A DNA stretch of 64,000 nt from Beroe forskalii (taxonomy: Eukaryota > Ctenophora > Nuda > Beroida > Beroidae). Made by a program: the position numbers and the translations under genes. Of this stretch, positions 1 through 11,483 are shown piece after piece (the stretch's first letter is position 1; every line of letters starts with the position of its first letter). The stretch is from assembly GCA_011033025.1 (NCBI GenBank), contig WFMF01000005.1, positions 744,001 to 808,000 of the forward strand. The letters run 5' to 3'. A model generated the notes under the pieces. It worked only from the letters and a program-made list of their open reading frames with translations. It ran no database searches and had not been told where the DNA came from.

Positions 1-144
1 ATGCTGATTGCTGCCACTTCAAAAAAGCTTCAAAATACTTCAGTCAATTCACAAATGTGAAGACTAATATAAATAATTCATAAGGCGTCCTGCTAGGGTC
101 TAAATCTGTCCAAATTAAACTTACTTCGAATCGGCCGTGTATAT

Positions 145-315
145 ACTATATAACCACGCGCCAAGAGAGAGACTTTTGATCTTCACATATAGCACTCACT
201 GGCGTTCGTACTATATGAGCAATTAGACACTCACTGCGTTCGCGCCTAATTGTAATTCACCACGCTGCGCGTGGCGAATTGCAAAAGTCTCTCTCTAGTC
301 GCGTGGTTATATAGT
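145..315. repeat. fold-back MITE with three internal hairpins
   Basis: The outer arms ACTATATAACCACGCG (145-160) and its reverse complement (300-315) continue inward through AGAGAGAGACTTTTG. Three smaller hairpins lie inside. Two of them, with stems CATATAG/CTATATG and CAATTAG/CTAATTG, share almost the same loop, CACTCACTG(G)CGTTCG. The third is a CCACGC/GCGTGG stem. No coding capacity. It looks like a non-autonomous inverted-repeat element; the family is unknown. Confidence 0.75.
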
Positions 316-506
316 CTATATTAACACATAATCATCACCCTGACATTTCCCTCTCTATCCCATACTGATACATCCTCAAGCTTGCTCACCCCTCACCTCC
401 CTACACACAGTCTTGCTAGCTAGCTGTGTGCGCGCAGCTGGAAAAAGCACGACATTGTGACGTCATTATCATGATTTAACGTGGTAACTTGTCGACATTA
501 CACCGC

Positions 507-555
507 GTATGTATGTATGTATGGGGACGCGTATACATGTATGTATGTATGTGTG
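507..555 (+). repeat. GTAT microsatellite
   Basis: Two runs of GTAT tetranucleotides are separated by a short GC-rich piece and followed by a CG-alternating stretch. Confidence 0.7.
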
Positions 556-2882
556 GGGTCGCGCGCGCGGTAACATATATGCCGTGATAATAGTATGAGT
601 TACTCCCCCAGTATACTACTTACCCCCTCCCAAGCGCTCTTGTAACACACCTGCTCATGCAAGGTGTGAGGGGATGTTGTGTGGTTTATTAGGGCAACCA
701 GGGGAGGCTTTATTACTACACGTACATACAGAGATGCGGACAAATTTTACTTATTTTTATCGGACTTATGTTGGACCAACTATTTTTAACGGGGGGTTAA
801 TTCCTGTTGACGAACAAACGCAGCAACACCCATAGTCGACTAATTCGAGTCATACATACTTACTTACGAACTACCAGAATGACATTGCAGTCTGACCGAC
901 AAACTCACAGACACCCCGACATCTTAAGAGCTCTTTCTCTCTAGGGATACCTACCGTTAAAAGGTGGGCACTCAATTATTTCTCCCAACATCTTATGTGT
1001 GTTACGCTCCTTGACTTTTATATCAGTGAGCTGCTGCTGCTGCTTGGTTTATATGTTAGAGAACATCTTGCCCTTAGATGTAATTTTATATTTACGAGTT
1101 TTATGAGGTTTTTTCAGCAATCATTTCGATATCTTTAAATCCATTTATTACTTTATTTTCTCTTATAGATTGAATCGTTCGGAGGTCAATCCTTTTAGTT
1201 CAATATTACTTAAACATACGTATGCCACAACTTTAAGTAGTTTCACATTGTTCCAGCAATTTCGATATAAGGATATAGTTCACGCCCTATGTTTTCTAAG
1301 CGTATCTCAGTCTCACCTACTTTTCTCCTTAGCTACTTTTCTGGGTATTGACTATTGTTTAAGGATCTTTCGACCATCTGTCACCATCATCATCTTCCTA
1401 TACACTACCTATTCACGTGAACAATAATATCTAAGATAAAATATAGATTTAATGTTCTGCACTGTGCTGAGGATTAGTGATAGAAGTGATTGTTGTCTGC
1501 AAAATAAAACGTCACAGTTACGTCATACGCTGTGCGTCTTTGCAGGGGCGCGTCTTTGCAACAAAACACAGCTGGGATATGAGGAATTGAGGAATATATA
1601 GGCGGTCTAATTTCATCAATTTTGCACTTCAAATTATGATAATGACGTAGTTCCAACACACCGGCTTTTCACATTAATCACTATACCTGCAATTGTTCTC
1701 TCTGTCATGAGATATAATTGTGTTGTGACTCATGAACCAAGCTATTGTCCCACTATTGTCCCACTATTGTCCCTGCCGTCCTGTAATACGGTTCAGTTTT
1801 ATGCCACTTTTCAATATATTGTGGTGGAGTAACCTTCGTCCTTTTGTCTCACTTGGGGATATTTTTAATTACCATTCGCACTGAGCCCAGGATCAGATCG
1901 CTGTCTTAGACCCCTCACTACAGAATATTATAATACCTACTGATAAACATTCGTTTTAGTTTTCCGCATTTTTTCAGGTACGAAATACCAAACTTTTATC
2001 TCACGTTCCATGTTTGCCTATGCATAACAAAGTCTCCTGTTGACCCCCAGCTGATTCTCAAGGCGGAAGGCCCATGGGCCTGGTAACATTTTCATGTACG
2101 CCACGCTCCCGAACGAACATATAGTTATTGCAGGGCTGGTGAACCCTGGTGACCCCGGCCCCTAGTGACCCCTGACTGCCCCCTGGCTGTCATTTCTTTC
2201 AGTCCTATCCCGAGAAGTTCACATGGCCTGTCCCTGCGCACAAGGCACAAAAAGAGGATAAACTTTTATCCTCCTGTCACTTGTCAAGTGTGATGCGAAG
2301 CCGTGCTCAAGATATAATAATAGGTTCAATATGTCATCAATTTACCATCCACGACTATCGTGATGACATCACCTTCCTATCCTGACGTCAACTGTCACGT
2401 GATGCAATTATATGAGTGACGCATGGACCAGTTATAAGTGGTAGGAATTAGGATATTGATATGATACCACCATCAGTCAATGGCATTGGCATCGTGACGG
2501 TAGCATATCGCGGATTGACGCTGAGATATCGGTCAATATGGCATTGTGACGAGGATAACAGAGATAGGCCTCTCCTACCAGCCAACAGAAACACGTGTTA
2601 TATTTGACACATGTTTCACTGTTATTTCTTGTCTTCATTATTTCATTTTCTGTCTCGAGAGGGATAATTGCGGCTAAAACTCCTAGATACTGACAAGTCA
2701 AGAAGCTGTAATTACGCAGGATTCTGATAATTGCGTTGCCAGCGTATCTACCCCCGACAGTAGTCAGATCAGCAGAGTGAACAGAGTCGCAATATAGAGA
2801 GTTGCCTGAATGATAAGTGGGCTAATATTCTAATATTTCTTTATTGCTTTTAGTAAATATTGCTTTATTCATTACTCCCCTT

Positions 2883-2982
2883 NNNNNNNNNNNNNNNNNN
2901 NNNNNNNNNNNNNNNNNNNNNNNNNNNNNNNNNNNNNNNNNNNNNNNNNNNNNNNNNNNNNNNNNNNNNNNNNNNNNNNNNN
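2883..2982. other. assembly gap (100 N)
   Basis: Exactly 100 N, the conventional placeholder for a scaffold gap of unknown size. Confidence 0.99.
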
Positions 2983-5516
2983 ACTTACTAAAATGATATC
3001 ACTGATTTTGTCACTTTGACAAAATTAAATTTATGAATTTGATACAAGAAATCTGATGAGTCTTTCAAAACATAGGTAATTCTACAACTAACTGTTTAAA
3101 TAAAGTCTGACCAAGCTGCTAGATTTTCAGTGGTGAACCACATCCAGAAGTGATTAAACTTGCCAGGGTAATTCACTGGGGTTTATGAACTTTGTATTGT
3201 ACAATCATACCTGGCCAGGATTCTTCTTTAACCATCCAGGATGCAAGACGCTGACTTATATCACCTGCCTTCAATGAAGTTTCCACCCATTTTTCAATGA
3301 TAATATTGATCTCCTTGATTTTTAGGAATGGGGGAGGTGTCTTGAGCTTCATTAATAGGGGTGAATGTGTCCTTGTCCCCTAGATGTTCCATAACTTTCT
3401 GTTCATAGTTGTCTTGTGTGTCTATGACCCAGCCAGTGCCCTTATCAAAATACCTAAATACAGAGTCATCCCAACTTTGGAGCTGCTTCAATATATATAT
3501 TTTACATTCCCCTGGAATAGCCCCTGTAATATGTTCTTACGAAAAAATATGAGATACTTCGCTACCTATAACCCCGTAAAATTTCTGTTCAATAAATTGT
3601 TGATGTAAGCTCATTCTTCTCTTCTAATATAATACGTGTTTGTTTGGACAACTAAATCGTTTTTTCAAGCAATGCTCTCTCAGCGAAAACCTCTATCAAT
3701 AAATAAATATATATTGATTGAATTCAAGTGGTAATTTACAACTTATGGATTCATATATTTATGAAGATATATTTTAACCATTTCTAAATACCTACATAGT
3801 AAGAAATCGTCATTTATTTCAATCCAAATCGTTTATTAACAAGGAAAGTGAATCGTAATAAGGAAAGGGAGCTGGTTAGAATTAAACTGTAGTTTATCGA
3901 GCATATTCCCAAGTATTTGCCATTTGGGAATGTGAGATAAAAACCAAAGCAAAATACTTAAGTGTTTTTCTCAGCTTCGAGATATGGGAGAAATAAACAT
4001 TTTAATCTTAAATGCTTCAGTTTATACCTCGTAGTTCAGTGAATTTACCACAGAATTTCAAAAAATGGCAACCACTTAACCATAATTTGATTCAAATTTT
4101 AAGGTTTCTTCTTATTTTTCATAGAGCATCACGGATACCTCCAAATTCAGAAAATCGTTGCACTCAGTTGTTGAATGTTGATGGGACTATATATAAAAGA
4201 GAGGCCGGGTCAGAAGGTCCGCAAGAGGATAACCTCAGGCCGGGACTGTGCCTGCTTCTGACCTCCGAGGCGGTGAGAGGTGAGGGTGAGTGATGATGAT
4301 GTGGGAGGTTTGAGGGGGTGACTAATGATGGGTCTACCAAATTTAGTAAATGGAGTCCAGCCCGTCTATATGGTTTAACCTGAATAAACTACTCAAATAA
4401 TGAATTTCTATTCGAAATTCCTGAATTTATAATGTTTTACCACTCCTGAATTAAGAATTTAACTTTCGAGATGTTTATTTTCGGCCCTTATAGTATGGGG
4501 TTATGAAATCTTATTCCGCTGGGCCTTGGCTAAACTTATCCCAATTCTTTAATATCGGGAATGTATAAGTGAACTCGCAGAATACCGAAATAATCATTTC
4601 ATTAACAGATTAGCGTACTTCTTGGCCACTGTAAAATTAACCTGTGGGTAATACGCCGTCGATACACAATTCCAATCTTCAGCCTCTCTATAATGCGAGG
4701 TGTGAGTGTTTTTTAGTACAACCCCAGTGTACCCCTTTTTTCAGATATTTTCTCCCCTCCATTGTGTGTAGCTATATTTGTATTGTCAAAAGTACCACTG
4801 CAAGAGTCAGAACGATTAGTCAGAAAAAGGCGAGCGACGATTAAATGGAATTTTCTCAAGTGAATAAAAACCCGACAGTCATCAGCCAATGGGAACGATT
4901 CTTAGAGATCACGTGCGCCACATTGACCAATCGCGTTGATCTGATTGTTTTCTACTTCTCAAATTGAAGTCTCTATTTTTTGGAGCTTTATTTACTAAAT
5001 TGAATAGTCATTCAACACAAAAGCAGCGCTAAATGAGATGCACACCTCGCTGTTTTTAAAATTTAAAATGACAATTTTATATTTAAATTGACTTTTTGGG
5101 TATAACACACATATTTTAATTTTCATAAAATGCATTTTACTTATCATTATTATATGGTCAATTAGTTGCGTCAGAGTGAAATTTATTAAAATTCTAGTGC
5201 GTACACTTTTTTGAAATTAGAAATAACAGAGATCTGCGTCATATTAGACTCCCCCAAAATTTTATTCAGGGCCCTGAATAAATTCTCTTCGTGTGCTGGA
5301 GTTTTCTGAAAGCAAAATCTTTCTGAGAATAAAGCAAAAACGTTAAAAATCGAAATTTGTCCCATTCCTGTCTTTGAATTGCAAACATAGCGACCTTTAG
5401 GGCAGTTTGCAGATTGTCTAGCAGTTAGTTACTCCAAGTACCACTCGCAGTGAGGTGGTTTACTAAGCGCCCTCGCACAGCTCGGGTGCTATAAGCTCTC
5501 AAAGTTAGCTGGCATT
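2983..5516. other. non-coding AT-rich DNA
   Basis: No recognisable gene. Apart from a TATA-preceded hairpin near 4.2 kb and a CCAAT/E-box patch at 4,884-4,935, I see only AT-rich sequence. Confidence 0.6.
4188..4263 (+). other. TATA-like box followed by a GC-rich hairpin
   Basis: TATATATAAA is followed about 10 bases later by a segment whose ends GGTCAGAAG and CTTCTGACC (about 4,208-4,263) pair across a GC-rich loop, in otherwise AT-rich DNA. It could be a small transcribed RNA or a chance hairpin. No known RNA family recognised. Confidence 0.25.
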
Positions 5517-5793
5517 CAGGCCCATAGCCACGGGGGGCCGTGGGGGCTGCAGCCCCCTCGGAAAAATGGGAACCTACCAAAATTTTGCTCTAATTTTAAA
5601 GAATATCGTTATGACCGGTAATATTCGTGTTATGATGATATTATTGTGTGAATGCTACACTCGATATATTTAAATCTCAAAAAAGTCTGGAACACCCAAT
5701 TTTTTCCAAATTTTCCGAGGGCTAAGACCAAACCCCTGCCGTACCTTGCTCACTGTGAAGGTCCTTACCCTGAGAAATCTTGGCTACGGGCTG
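5517..5793. mobile_element. hAT-type MITE with 8-bp target duplication
   Basis: The terminal inverted repeats are CAGGCCCATAGCCA and TGGCTACGGGCTG. The element is flanked on both sides by the 8-bp direct repeat CTGGCATT (5,509-5,516 and 5,794-5,801). An 8-bp duplication and CAG...CTG ends are hAT hallmarks. The interior is AT-rich with a short GC-rich patch near the left end and encodes nothing. It is related to the elements at 24,130 and about 19,769. Confidence 0.88.
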
Positions 5794-6926
5794 CTGGCAT
5801 TATCTTGTTACAACTCAATGAAGACCTGGAAGATAACCTCCAGTTGTCTGATTCTTGCTCGGTTTCTTGAGCATTTCTAAACTCCATGATAATGATTTAA
5901 GTTTTAATTCATTTCTAACCGGAAACCGTTTCAATTGATTCCGGGCGACTGTGGCAGTTATTGGCAGACAAGTCTCTTGAAAGCTCACTGTCAAGACATG
6001 GGTGGGGTGCAGCTCAAATGAGGGATAAATGTAGGTCAGTATCAATATAGCTTAATATCTTCAAAATTCAACTGTTTTATTGATCAAATTTTCAGGTCAA
6101 CTCGCTGTGCCTATAATATGAAATATTTTAAAAGCCACCTCTTGAACATAGAACCTATAAAATGTTGTCTCGAAACATCGTCCCGATGAAGGTACTTTTT
6201 CATCTGGCACTTCGTAGCACACTCTAAATCTCTTGGATGCAACAAATATAAAGGACATCTTCCATCTGGACTATTTCAATTCAGTACTTCTCTACAGTAT
6301 GGATAGTGGAACTATTTTATTCAGTAGGATTTGGTGTCGTATACTCCATTCCATTTCATTGTGTTGGTACTGCTTCCAAACACAATGAAGATAGAATAGT
6401 GCAGGAAGCTATTAAAGCATTCAAACTTCCATGTTCAAAAGCACGGAATATGCTATATATGCCCAAGGATTTGGGGTTATTGTTCAATTTTTGATAGGAC
6501 GACTCTAAAATGTTCCAGATTGTGTCATGCGAAATATATTTCAGTTCTTGAGAATTGGCACGATTCAAATCCGTGATTATAATAATCTTTGCATATAAAA
6601 TAATTCATACATGATCGCTTCAAAATATTCAATTGAGTCTTTTTTACTTTTTAGTGCGCTTCCGGGCCAATATGGAACATTCTCAAAATATTCTTTGCGA
6701 AGTGTCAATCAATGGCTCTTCTGAATTGACTGCGAGATCGTGTCATTATTCTTCTTATGAATTGATTACGAAATCGCGCCATAATTCCTCCGAAATCCGG
6801 CGTCTACAAATTTGGTGCCGATAATAAACCAGTAAATAGTTTGAACATTCTGATTGATTGATTCCGTTTGGGAGACTATTAACTTCAACTATTTAAACTG
6901 TGGATAGTTTGAACGTCGTTTTAGCA
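5794..6926. other. non-coding DNA
   Basis: Short open frames here lack any recognisable domain. I see no RNA gene or repeat structure. Confidence 0.5.
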
Positions 6927-6981
6927 TCTAATGGTTATGCGTCTGGAGAACTATTATTATTAGTTCCCCAGACGCTTAGAT
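6927..6981. repeat. stem-loop
   Basis: GCGTCTGG...CCAGACGC closes a stem (6,939-6,975) that continues through AACTA/TAGTT around a TTATTAT loop, with a weaker outer pairing ATCTAA/TTAGAT. Probably the core of a small fold-back element. Confidence 0.6.
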
Positions 6982-7040
6982 TAACTATTACTCGCACCTA
7001 GTGACATTTTCCAAGCCGATTGACCGAATTTAATATTGTA

Positions 7041-7145
7041 CGATTAACAAACGAATGGGAGTGTTATATCGAAAATTATCACACGAGGCGTCAGCCGAGT
7101 TTGACAATTTTCGATATCACACGATCCATGAGTTTGTTAATTGTA
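7041..7145. repeat. two-tier fold-back hairpin
   Basis: An outer stem GATTAACAAAC...GTTTGTTAATT encloses an inner stem ATATCGAAAATT...AATTTTCGATAT. The apex, ACGAGGCGTCAGCCGAG, is itself imperfectly self-complementary. Non-coding. Confidence 0.7.
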
Positions 7146-7643
7146 TTATTACCCGACAAAACAGTACTCCCTACTTTACTGGTCTGACGACCCTCGTCTG
7201 AATTCAACGTTTTTATAGATTATCGAGTGCTCCTTCATAAAATCAACAATTTATTTGACGATATTCTGCTCTATTATTCCGCCACTGTTCAGTAGTCCTA
7301 TAAAGGACTGATATATCGATAATTATCACACTGGAGTTTGAGCCACGGGAGGGTAATAATGGAAATCCAAAAATCCAAAATAATAGACAATCAGCTTTTC
7401 ATTGCTACCCTTGAAATTGTTGTTACACGGCCATAGATGTGTTCTCGTGACAAAACAGAAACATGCAAAACACACCATGTTACCTAGAAAACATTACCAC
7501 TGAATTTCTCAATCAAAAAACTAGCCCAGCATGTATCGGTTGAAGTTGGCCGACTTTTAACCGTAAACCAGCCATAAAACCAGCCACCGGTGGCTATTTT
7601 ATTGCATAGATTATCACATTTTGCTGATTTCGTAGTAGCCTAT

Positions 7644-7714
7644 GCCGGGATGGCCGAGTGGTTAAGGCGCTTGACGACTAGGTAGTAGGAATCCAGGTAG
7701 TTGAATCCAGGCCA
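7644..7714 (+). pseudogene. tRNA-Ser-like sequence (SINE head or tRNA pseudogene)
   Basis: The 5' half, GCCGGGATGGCCGAGTGG and TTAAGGCGCTTGACGACT, reads like a serine tRNA with an intact A box. A near-consensus B box GTTGAATCC follows at about 7,700. The 3' acceptor strand does not pair with the 5' one and the anticodon arm is disrupted. It is therefore a tRNA pseudogene or the head of a tRNA-derived SINE, not a working tRNA gene. Confidence 0.7.
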
Positions 7715-9236
7715 GAAACCTTTTAAAGAATTTCACTATTTACTGCGTTTGCTCCATGATCCTGACCCATCAATTTGAGTTATTTGAACGAAAATTGGTA
7801 ATTGTATGGCAATATAAAGCTATCAACCTGGGACTATAAACCCTAAAATTCTTTATGACAATAACATCATCATTACCGAACTTTTCTCGCCCATGTTTTA
7901 TGAACCACTGTGTGTCATGAACAGTGGGTTTTCATGTTATTTACGCAACGTACGGAACGTACGTAGCCAGTTTATTAATAAAACTAAGCGTATTCATATA
8001 TGTGTGTTTTTAGGGGAAGTGGAACGTGTCTTGGGTCTTGAGTACAACAGTGGTGGGATACGGAACATCGTCCAATCAGGGCGCTGTATCTGATGAGCGT
8101 TAGCCAATGAAAGACCTGCGTCTCGATCACGTGACAGCAACCCACCAATGGCAGAGGAGCATCAACCAAGTTTTCAGAACGTTGGTTACAAATAAATTGG
8201 TAAGTTTGAACGTGGGTGATCAGTGATTGCTTTGAAATATAAGAAGGGGACGTTCACTCTGGTGTACATTGCGACACACAGATAAATAGGCTATGTAGGT
8301 TTAAGGTTAATCGGTTTTATATATGTAGGTTTTTTGAAATATATATGTGATATATTTATGCTAAACACCAGGGGTTTATGAATTCTCTGAGATGGTGAGC
8401 TCTTAAATAAAATGAATGCTAGAAAATCTTAATTTTCGAACAATTTCCTGCTAAAATTTACGATTTTCATACCAGACTTCATAATTGAAATATATTTTGA
8501 AATATTTCACCGGTCATCCAGCTCTAATTGAGATTGTGAAACGTTTGGCTTTGAACGGATTTCCGTTTGGAGGAGGTTTTCTTAATAATTTCTGATTAAA
8601 AGACATTGAGCGAAGACTGAAGAATCACCTAATTTCGCAATTAATTTCCTTAATGAAAAACATTCGAATTTTTAAATTCTTGACGAAAATCATCACATAA
8701 GTCATGAATGATAATCAATGAAATGGCGTACCAGTCAATCAAACCAAAATCCTCGGTACCGAATGATACGAAGATTATCGCATATTCCAGGCCTATTTTG
8801 CCGATTAAATGTCTTTTTGCCCCTCTCAAATTAATGAGATTCCTATAGATCAGTGGCGATTGAAATAACCATTTTTTGCACCAGGAACATAGCAACAATA
8901 AATCTAATTCATTAATACTTGTTCTTCGTTGGAAAGTTTTACCTGGTACTGCATTCTGCACAAAAGTCCCCTGAGCAGTATAAGCATGATCTCAAATTTA
9001 GATTATAAAAATTAATTTGATAAACTATACCAGTTGCTCAGATGAAAACTATAGCCCCCGGTGGGCGCCCATTTTAAACCCTGACGATGCGGATTATGCA
9101 TTGCATTCTCTGAAAAGTTTCTAAGTTTCTTGAAAATGGCTAATTGGGCTTAATTTTTCTGCCAGATGCATACCCTGGTGACAATGAAATTCCCTGGCCG
9201 TTTTTGCCATTCAAAACCCTGATGATGATATCACAC
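7715..9236. other. non-coding DNA with CCAAT and E-box patch
   Basis: At about 8,071-8,155 three CCAAT-type boxes surround a CACGTGAC E-box. Elsewhere I see only AT-rich non-coding sequence; a 103-residue open frame on the minus strand (8,650-8,961) shows no motif. Confidence 0.5.
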
Positions 9237-9580
9237 CATTTTCCCCTGTTGAACCGTTCAATGATGCTTGCTATATCCTAGGATTTGTGTTTCCTTGACA
9301 TTGACCAATCACGGTTTGCAATTCTCTCCAAATGTTGCAAGTTTTAATCAACGGTTTTTGATTGTGACAGGGAAACGCGCGCACAACAGTGGTTGATTAA
9401 TTTAAAAGTTTAATCAATGTCAATATATTCCACGCACCATCCCCTGTTACAGTTCAACAGTTTGCTTGGGGTATATTGGTTTGCACCTATTTCAATTCTG
9501 AGGGCCCGTGTCGCGGTTTTCCTTCACCACTTTGTTGACATGTTTTAATCAACGGTTAATCATCTGACAGGGAAAGTGTT
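9237..9580 (+). repeat. diverged tandem duplication of ~200 bp
   Basis: TCCCCTGTTGAACCGTTCAA and TTTTAATCAACGG...GACAGGGAAA in the first half recur in order in the second half (from about 9,443). The two copies are clearly related but many positions have changed, so the duplication is old. Confidence 0.65.
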
Positions 9581-10076
9581 AAAAGAGGTGTATTTTTACA
9601 TAGGTTTTAAAATGTTCTGAAAAGTGAAGAATTTTTTAAAATCTTTTGTGCTTGAGAAGGCCATGAATTTCCTGTCATAATAATCCTGTATATGGTCATG
9701 AGAATGATTTGGGTTCTCAAATGGACCACAAGATGGCTTTAGAAATTTCTCGTTTGCCAGTTTATAGCTCAAAATCAGTTTCTCTGATCGGCTGCTTTTA
9801 AAAAAATATTTTCTGAAAAGTCAAAATTTAAAGAATTATTTAAAAAAAAAACTCAATATCTTGAGACAGAATCTTTAAATTCTGTCATATATGGTCTTTT
9901 CCAAAATGAAAAACCCTCCTTGCTGGACTCTGGAATATTTTGTGCGCAGTTGAGTCAATTTTAGTTTCTCTAATTACATCCCAATCCTGCGAAGTTTTAA
10001 AAAGAAACGAGGTCAATATCATGAATAGCTAAAATTTTTCAGAATAACAATAACCCTCCTAGCTCTACTTGTTTGT

Positions 10077-10283
10077 GTAAACTTGCCGAATATTTTGATA
10101 AAATTACATCCACTCCTGCGAAGTTTTACCTCCTTACAGTTATGTAAACTTGCCGAATGCTTTGATAAAATTGATCAAGTACTGTCTTGAAGTTTTACCT
10201 CCCTAAAGTTACTCAGTTATGTAAACTTGCCGAATGTTTTGATAAAATTGATCAAGCAGGTATTGTCTTGAAGTTTTGCTGTC
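10077..10283 (+). repeat. three tandem ~70-bp repeats
   Basis: The unit AAACTTGCCGAATnTTTTGA, followed by TAAAATT and GAAGTTTTACCTCC, recurs three times. The last two copies share TTGATCAAG and are the most alike. Confidence 0.8.
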
Positions 10284-10390
10284 AAGTATTTTACAGATTT
10301 GATTGTAATGCCACGTACCATAGTTGCACGAGTTGTCGTGTGTCAGGAAAACAAACTCTTCTCAATCTCTATATAGCTGACTGTTCTGAT

Positions 10391-10427
10391 ATGACGTCAT
10401 TATCATGGTATAAAGTAGTGAACTGAC
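10391..10427 (-). repeat. TGACGTCA-bounded module copy
   Basis: Minus-strand copy with a complete ATGACGTCAT palindrome and the TGATAATGACGTCA end; the far end is diverged. It lies about 90 bp from the CCAAT/E-box cluster at 10.5 kb. Confidence 0.6.
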
Positions 10428-10513
10428 AAAAAATGGCTTATTCTGCACGTGCAATGAGTCTTCTTCGTGTGTGTGATATAGATTGGAAATTAAACTGGAA
10501 ACAGTTATATATA

Positions 10514-10630
10514 CCCACGTGACAAATCTCACTGTCCAATCAGATTCCTCCCTCTGATTCCCCTCAGCCAATCAGATTAATCCCTCTGATTCCTCTCAGC
10601 CAATCAGATTATTCCAACTCCAACCAATCA
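10514..10630 (+). promoter_or_regulatory. CCAAT/E-box cluster
   Basis: A CACGTGAC E-box precedes four CCAATCA boxes within about 110 bp. The middle boxes lie in a short tandem duplication (CCCTCTGATTCC...CTCAGCCAATCAGATT). CCAATCA is the NF-Y core and CACGTGAC the USF/MITF type core. No gene is visible downstream, so a promoter role is only inferred. Confidence 0.4.
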
Positions 10631-10815
10631 CGTTCACTGATCTACTCCTGTATAATATATACTTCATACTTCATAAAAGTGCAGTACGTTGCATTTACTT
10701 ATTACGCTGGCTGCACACTGAATAATCTATAAATGAGTTTGATTTTAAATACCGATGAACTTTGCAGTATAGCGTACATATATTTGCGCTTCCCTCGACA
10801 AATATACCCGGATTT

Positions 10816-10858
10816 TACGTCATCAATTCTCCGTTTTGAGCTTTGATAATGACGTCAT
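10816..10858 (+). repeat. TGACGTCA-bounded module copy
   Basis: One of the clearest copies: ACGTCATCAATTCTCCGTTTTG then AGCTTTGATAATGACGTCAT. Both ends retain the CRE-like core. Confidence 0.75.
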
Positions 10859-11019
10859 TGTCCAGATACTACTCTTCACGAATACTGCTTCGTGTGGGTC
10901 TGAGAATTAATTTAGCGTGATTGATAAACGTATGAAACGTACCCCAAGCGTGACTAAACCTTGAGCTGCCTCGTTACAAACACAGCAGGAATATGTGTTG
11001 ACACAGTTCTATAAGTATC

Positions 11020-11160
11020 GGCAGATGAGCACTTTGTCAAATCTCCGATTCGGCGTTGATCAGCGCCGATTTACCGCTGATAAGCGCTGATCAGCGCTAA
11101 GGACCACCGATAAGCGCTGATCAGCGTCGAGTCGGCGATTTAACAAAATGTTCATCTGCC
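11020..11160. repeat. fold-back element rich in AGCGCTGATCAGCGCT
   Basis: The arms GGCAGATGAGCACTTTGTCAA and TAACAAAATGTTCATCTGCC are inverted copies. The interior consists of overlapping palindromes around CGCTGATCAGCG and GATAAGCGCTGATCAGCG. No coding potential; probably a MITE. Confidence 0.75.
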
Positions 11161-11410
11161 CAAATATCAGCAGTGCTCAGTGCTCACCAGTAGGATCATG
11201 GAATCATAATATTTATTTAAAACATTAAAATGTTCAAATCGTAATCTAAATGCTCAAAATATGTATTGCAATAATAAATTTACAAAATCACTTTTTAATT
11301 TATCCTACTTAACTTAGTTTCCTACTTAACTTAGTATTGCGACATATGGGAACCCAACACAGTTAAAACCATAGTTACATGGTTCCCCTTATGACATTTT
11401 AGTGCACGAT

Positions 11411-11483
11411 CAATCAGCTATCACTTATCAGCGCACGAATTTACGTTCAACTCATTGATTGATGTCAAATGGACCTGTGGGTA
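11411..11483 (-). repeat. CCCACAGGTCCATTTGA repeat family, copy 1
   Basis: Reverse-oriented copy ending ATTGATGTCAAATGGACC then TGTGGGTA. It shares the start and TCAGCGCACGA core with copies at 13,496, 33,628 and 37,357. Confidence 0.6.

Larger units (their letters stand above)
1..2882. other. non-coding intergenic DNA
   Basis: No open frame here resembles a known protein. The stretch holds a hairpin MITE, a GTAT-type microsatellite and three copies of the TGACGTCA-bounded module (about 457, 1,611 and 2,331). The remainder is AT-rich sequence in which I see nothing further. Confidence 0.7.

Noticed and set aside
7644-7714. Functional tRNA-Ser gene
   Set aside because: Promoter boxes are good but the acceptor stem and anticodon arm do not fold.
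8650-8961. 103-codon minus-strand open frame as a gene
   Set aside because: No motif, no conserved start or splice signal, AT-rich background.
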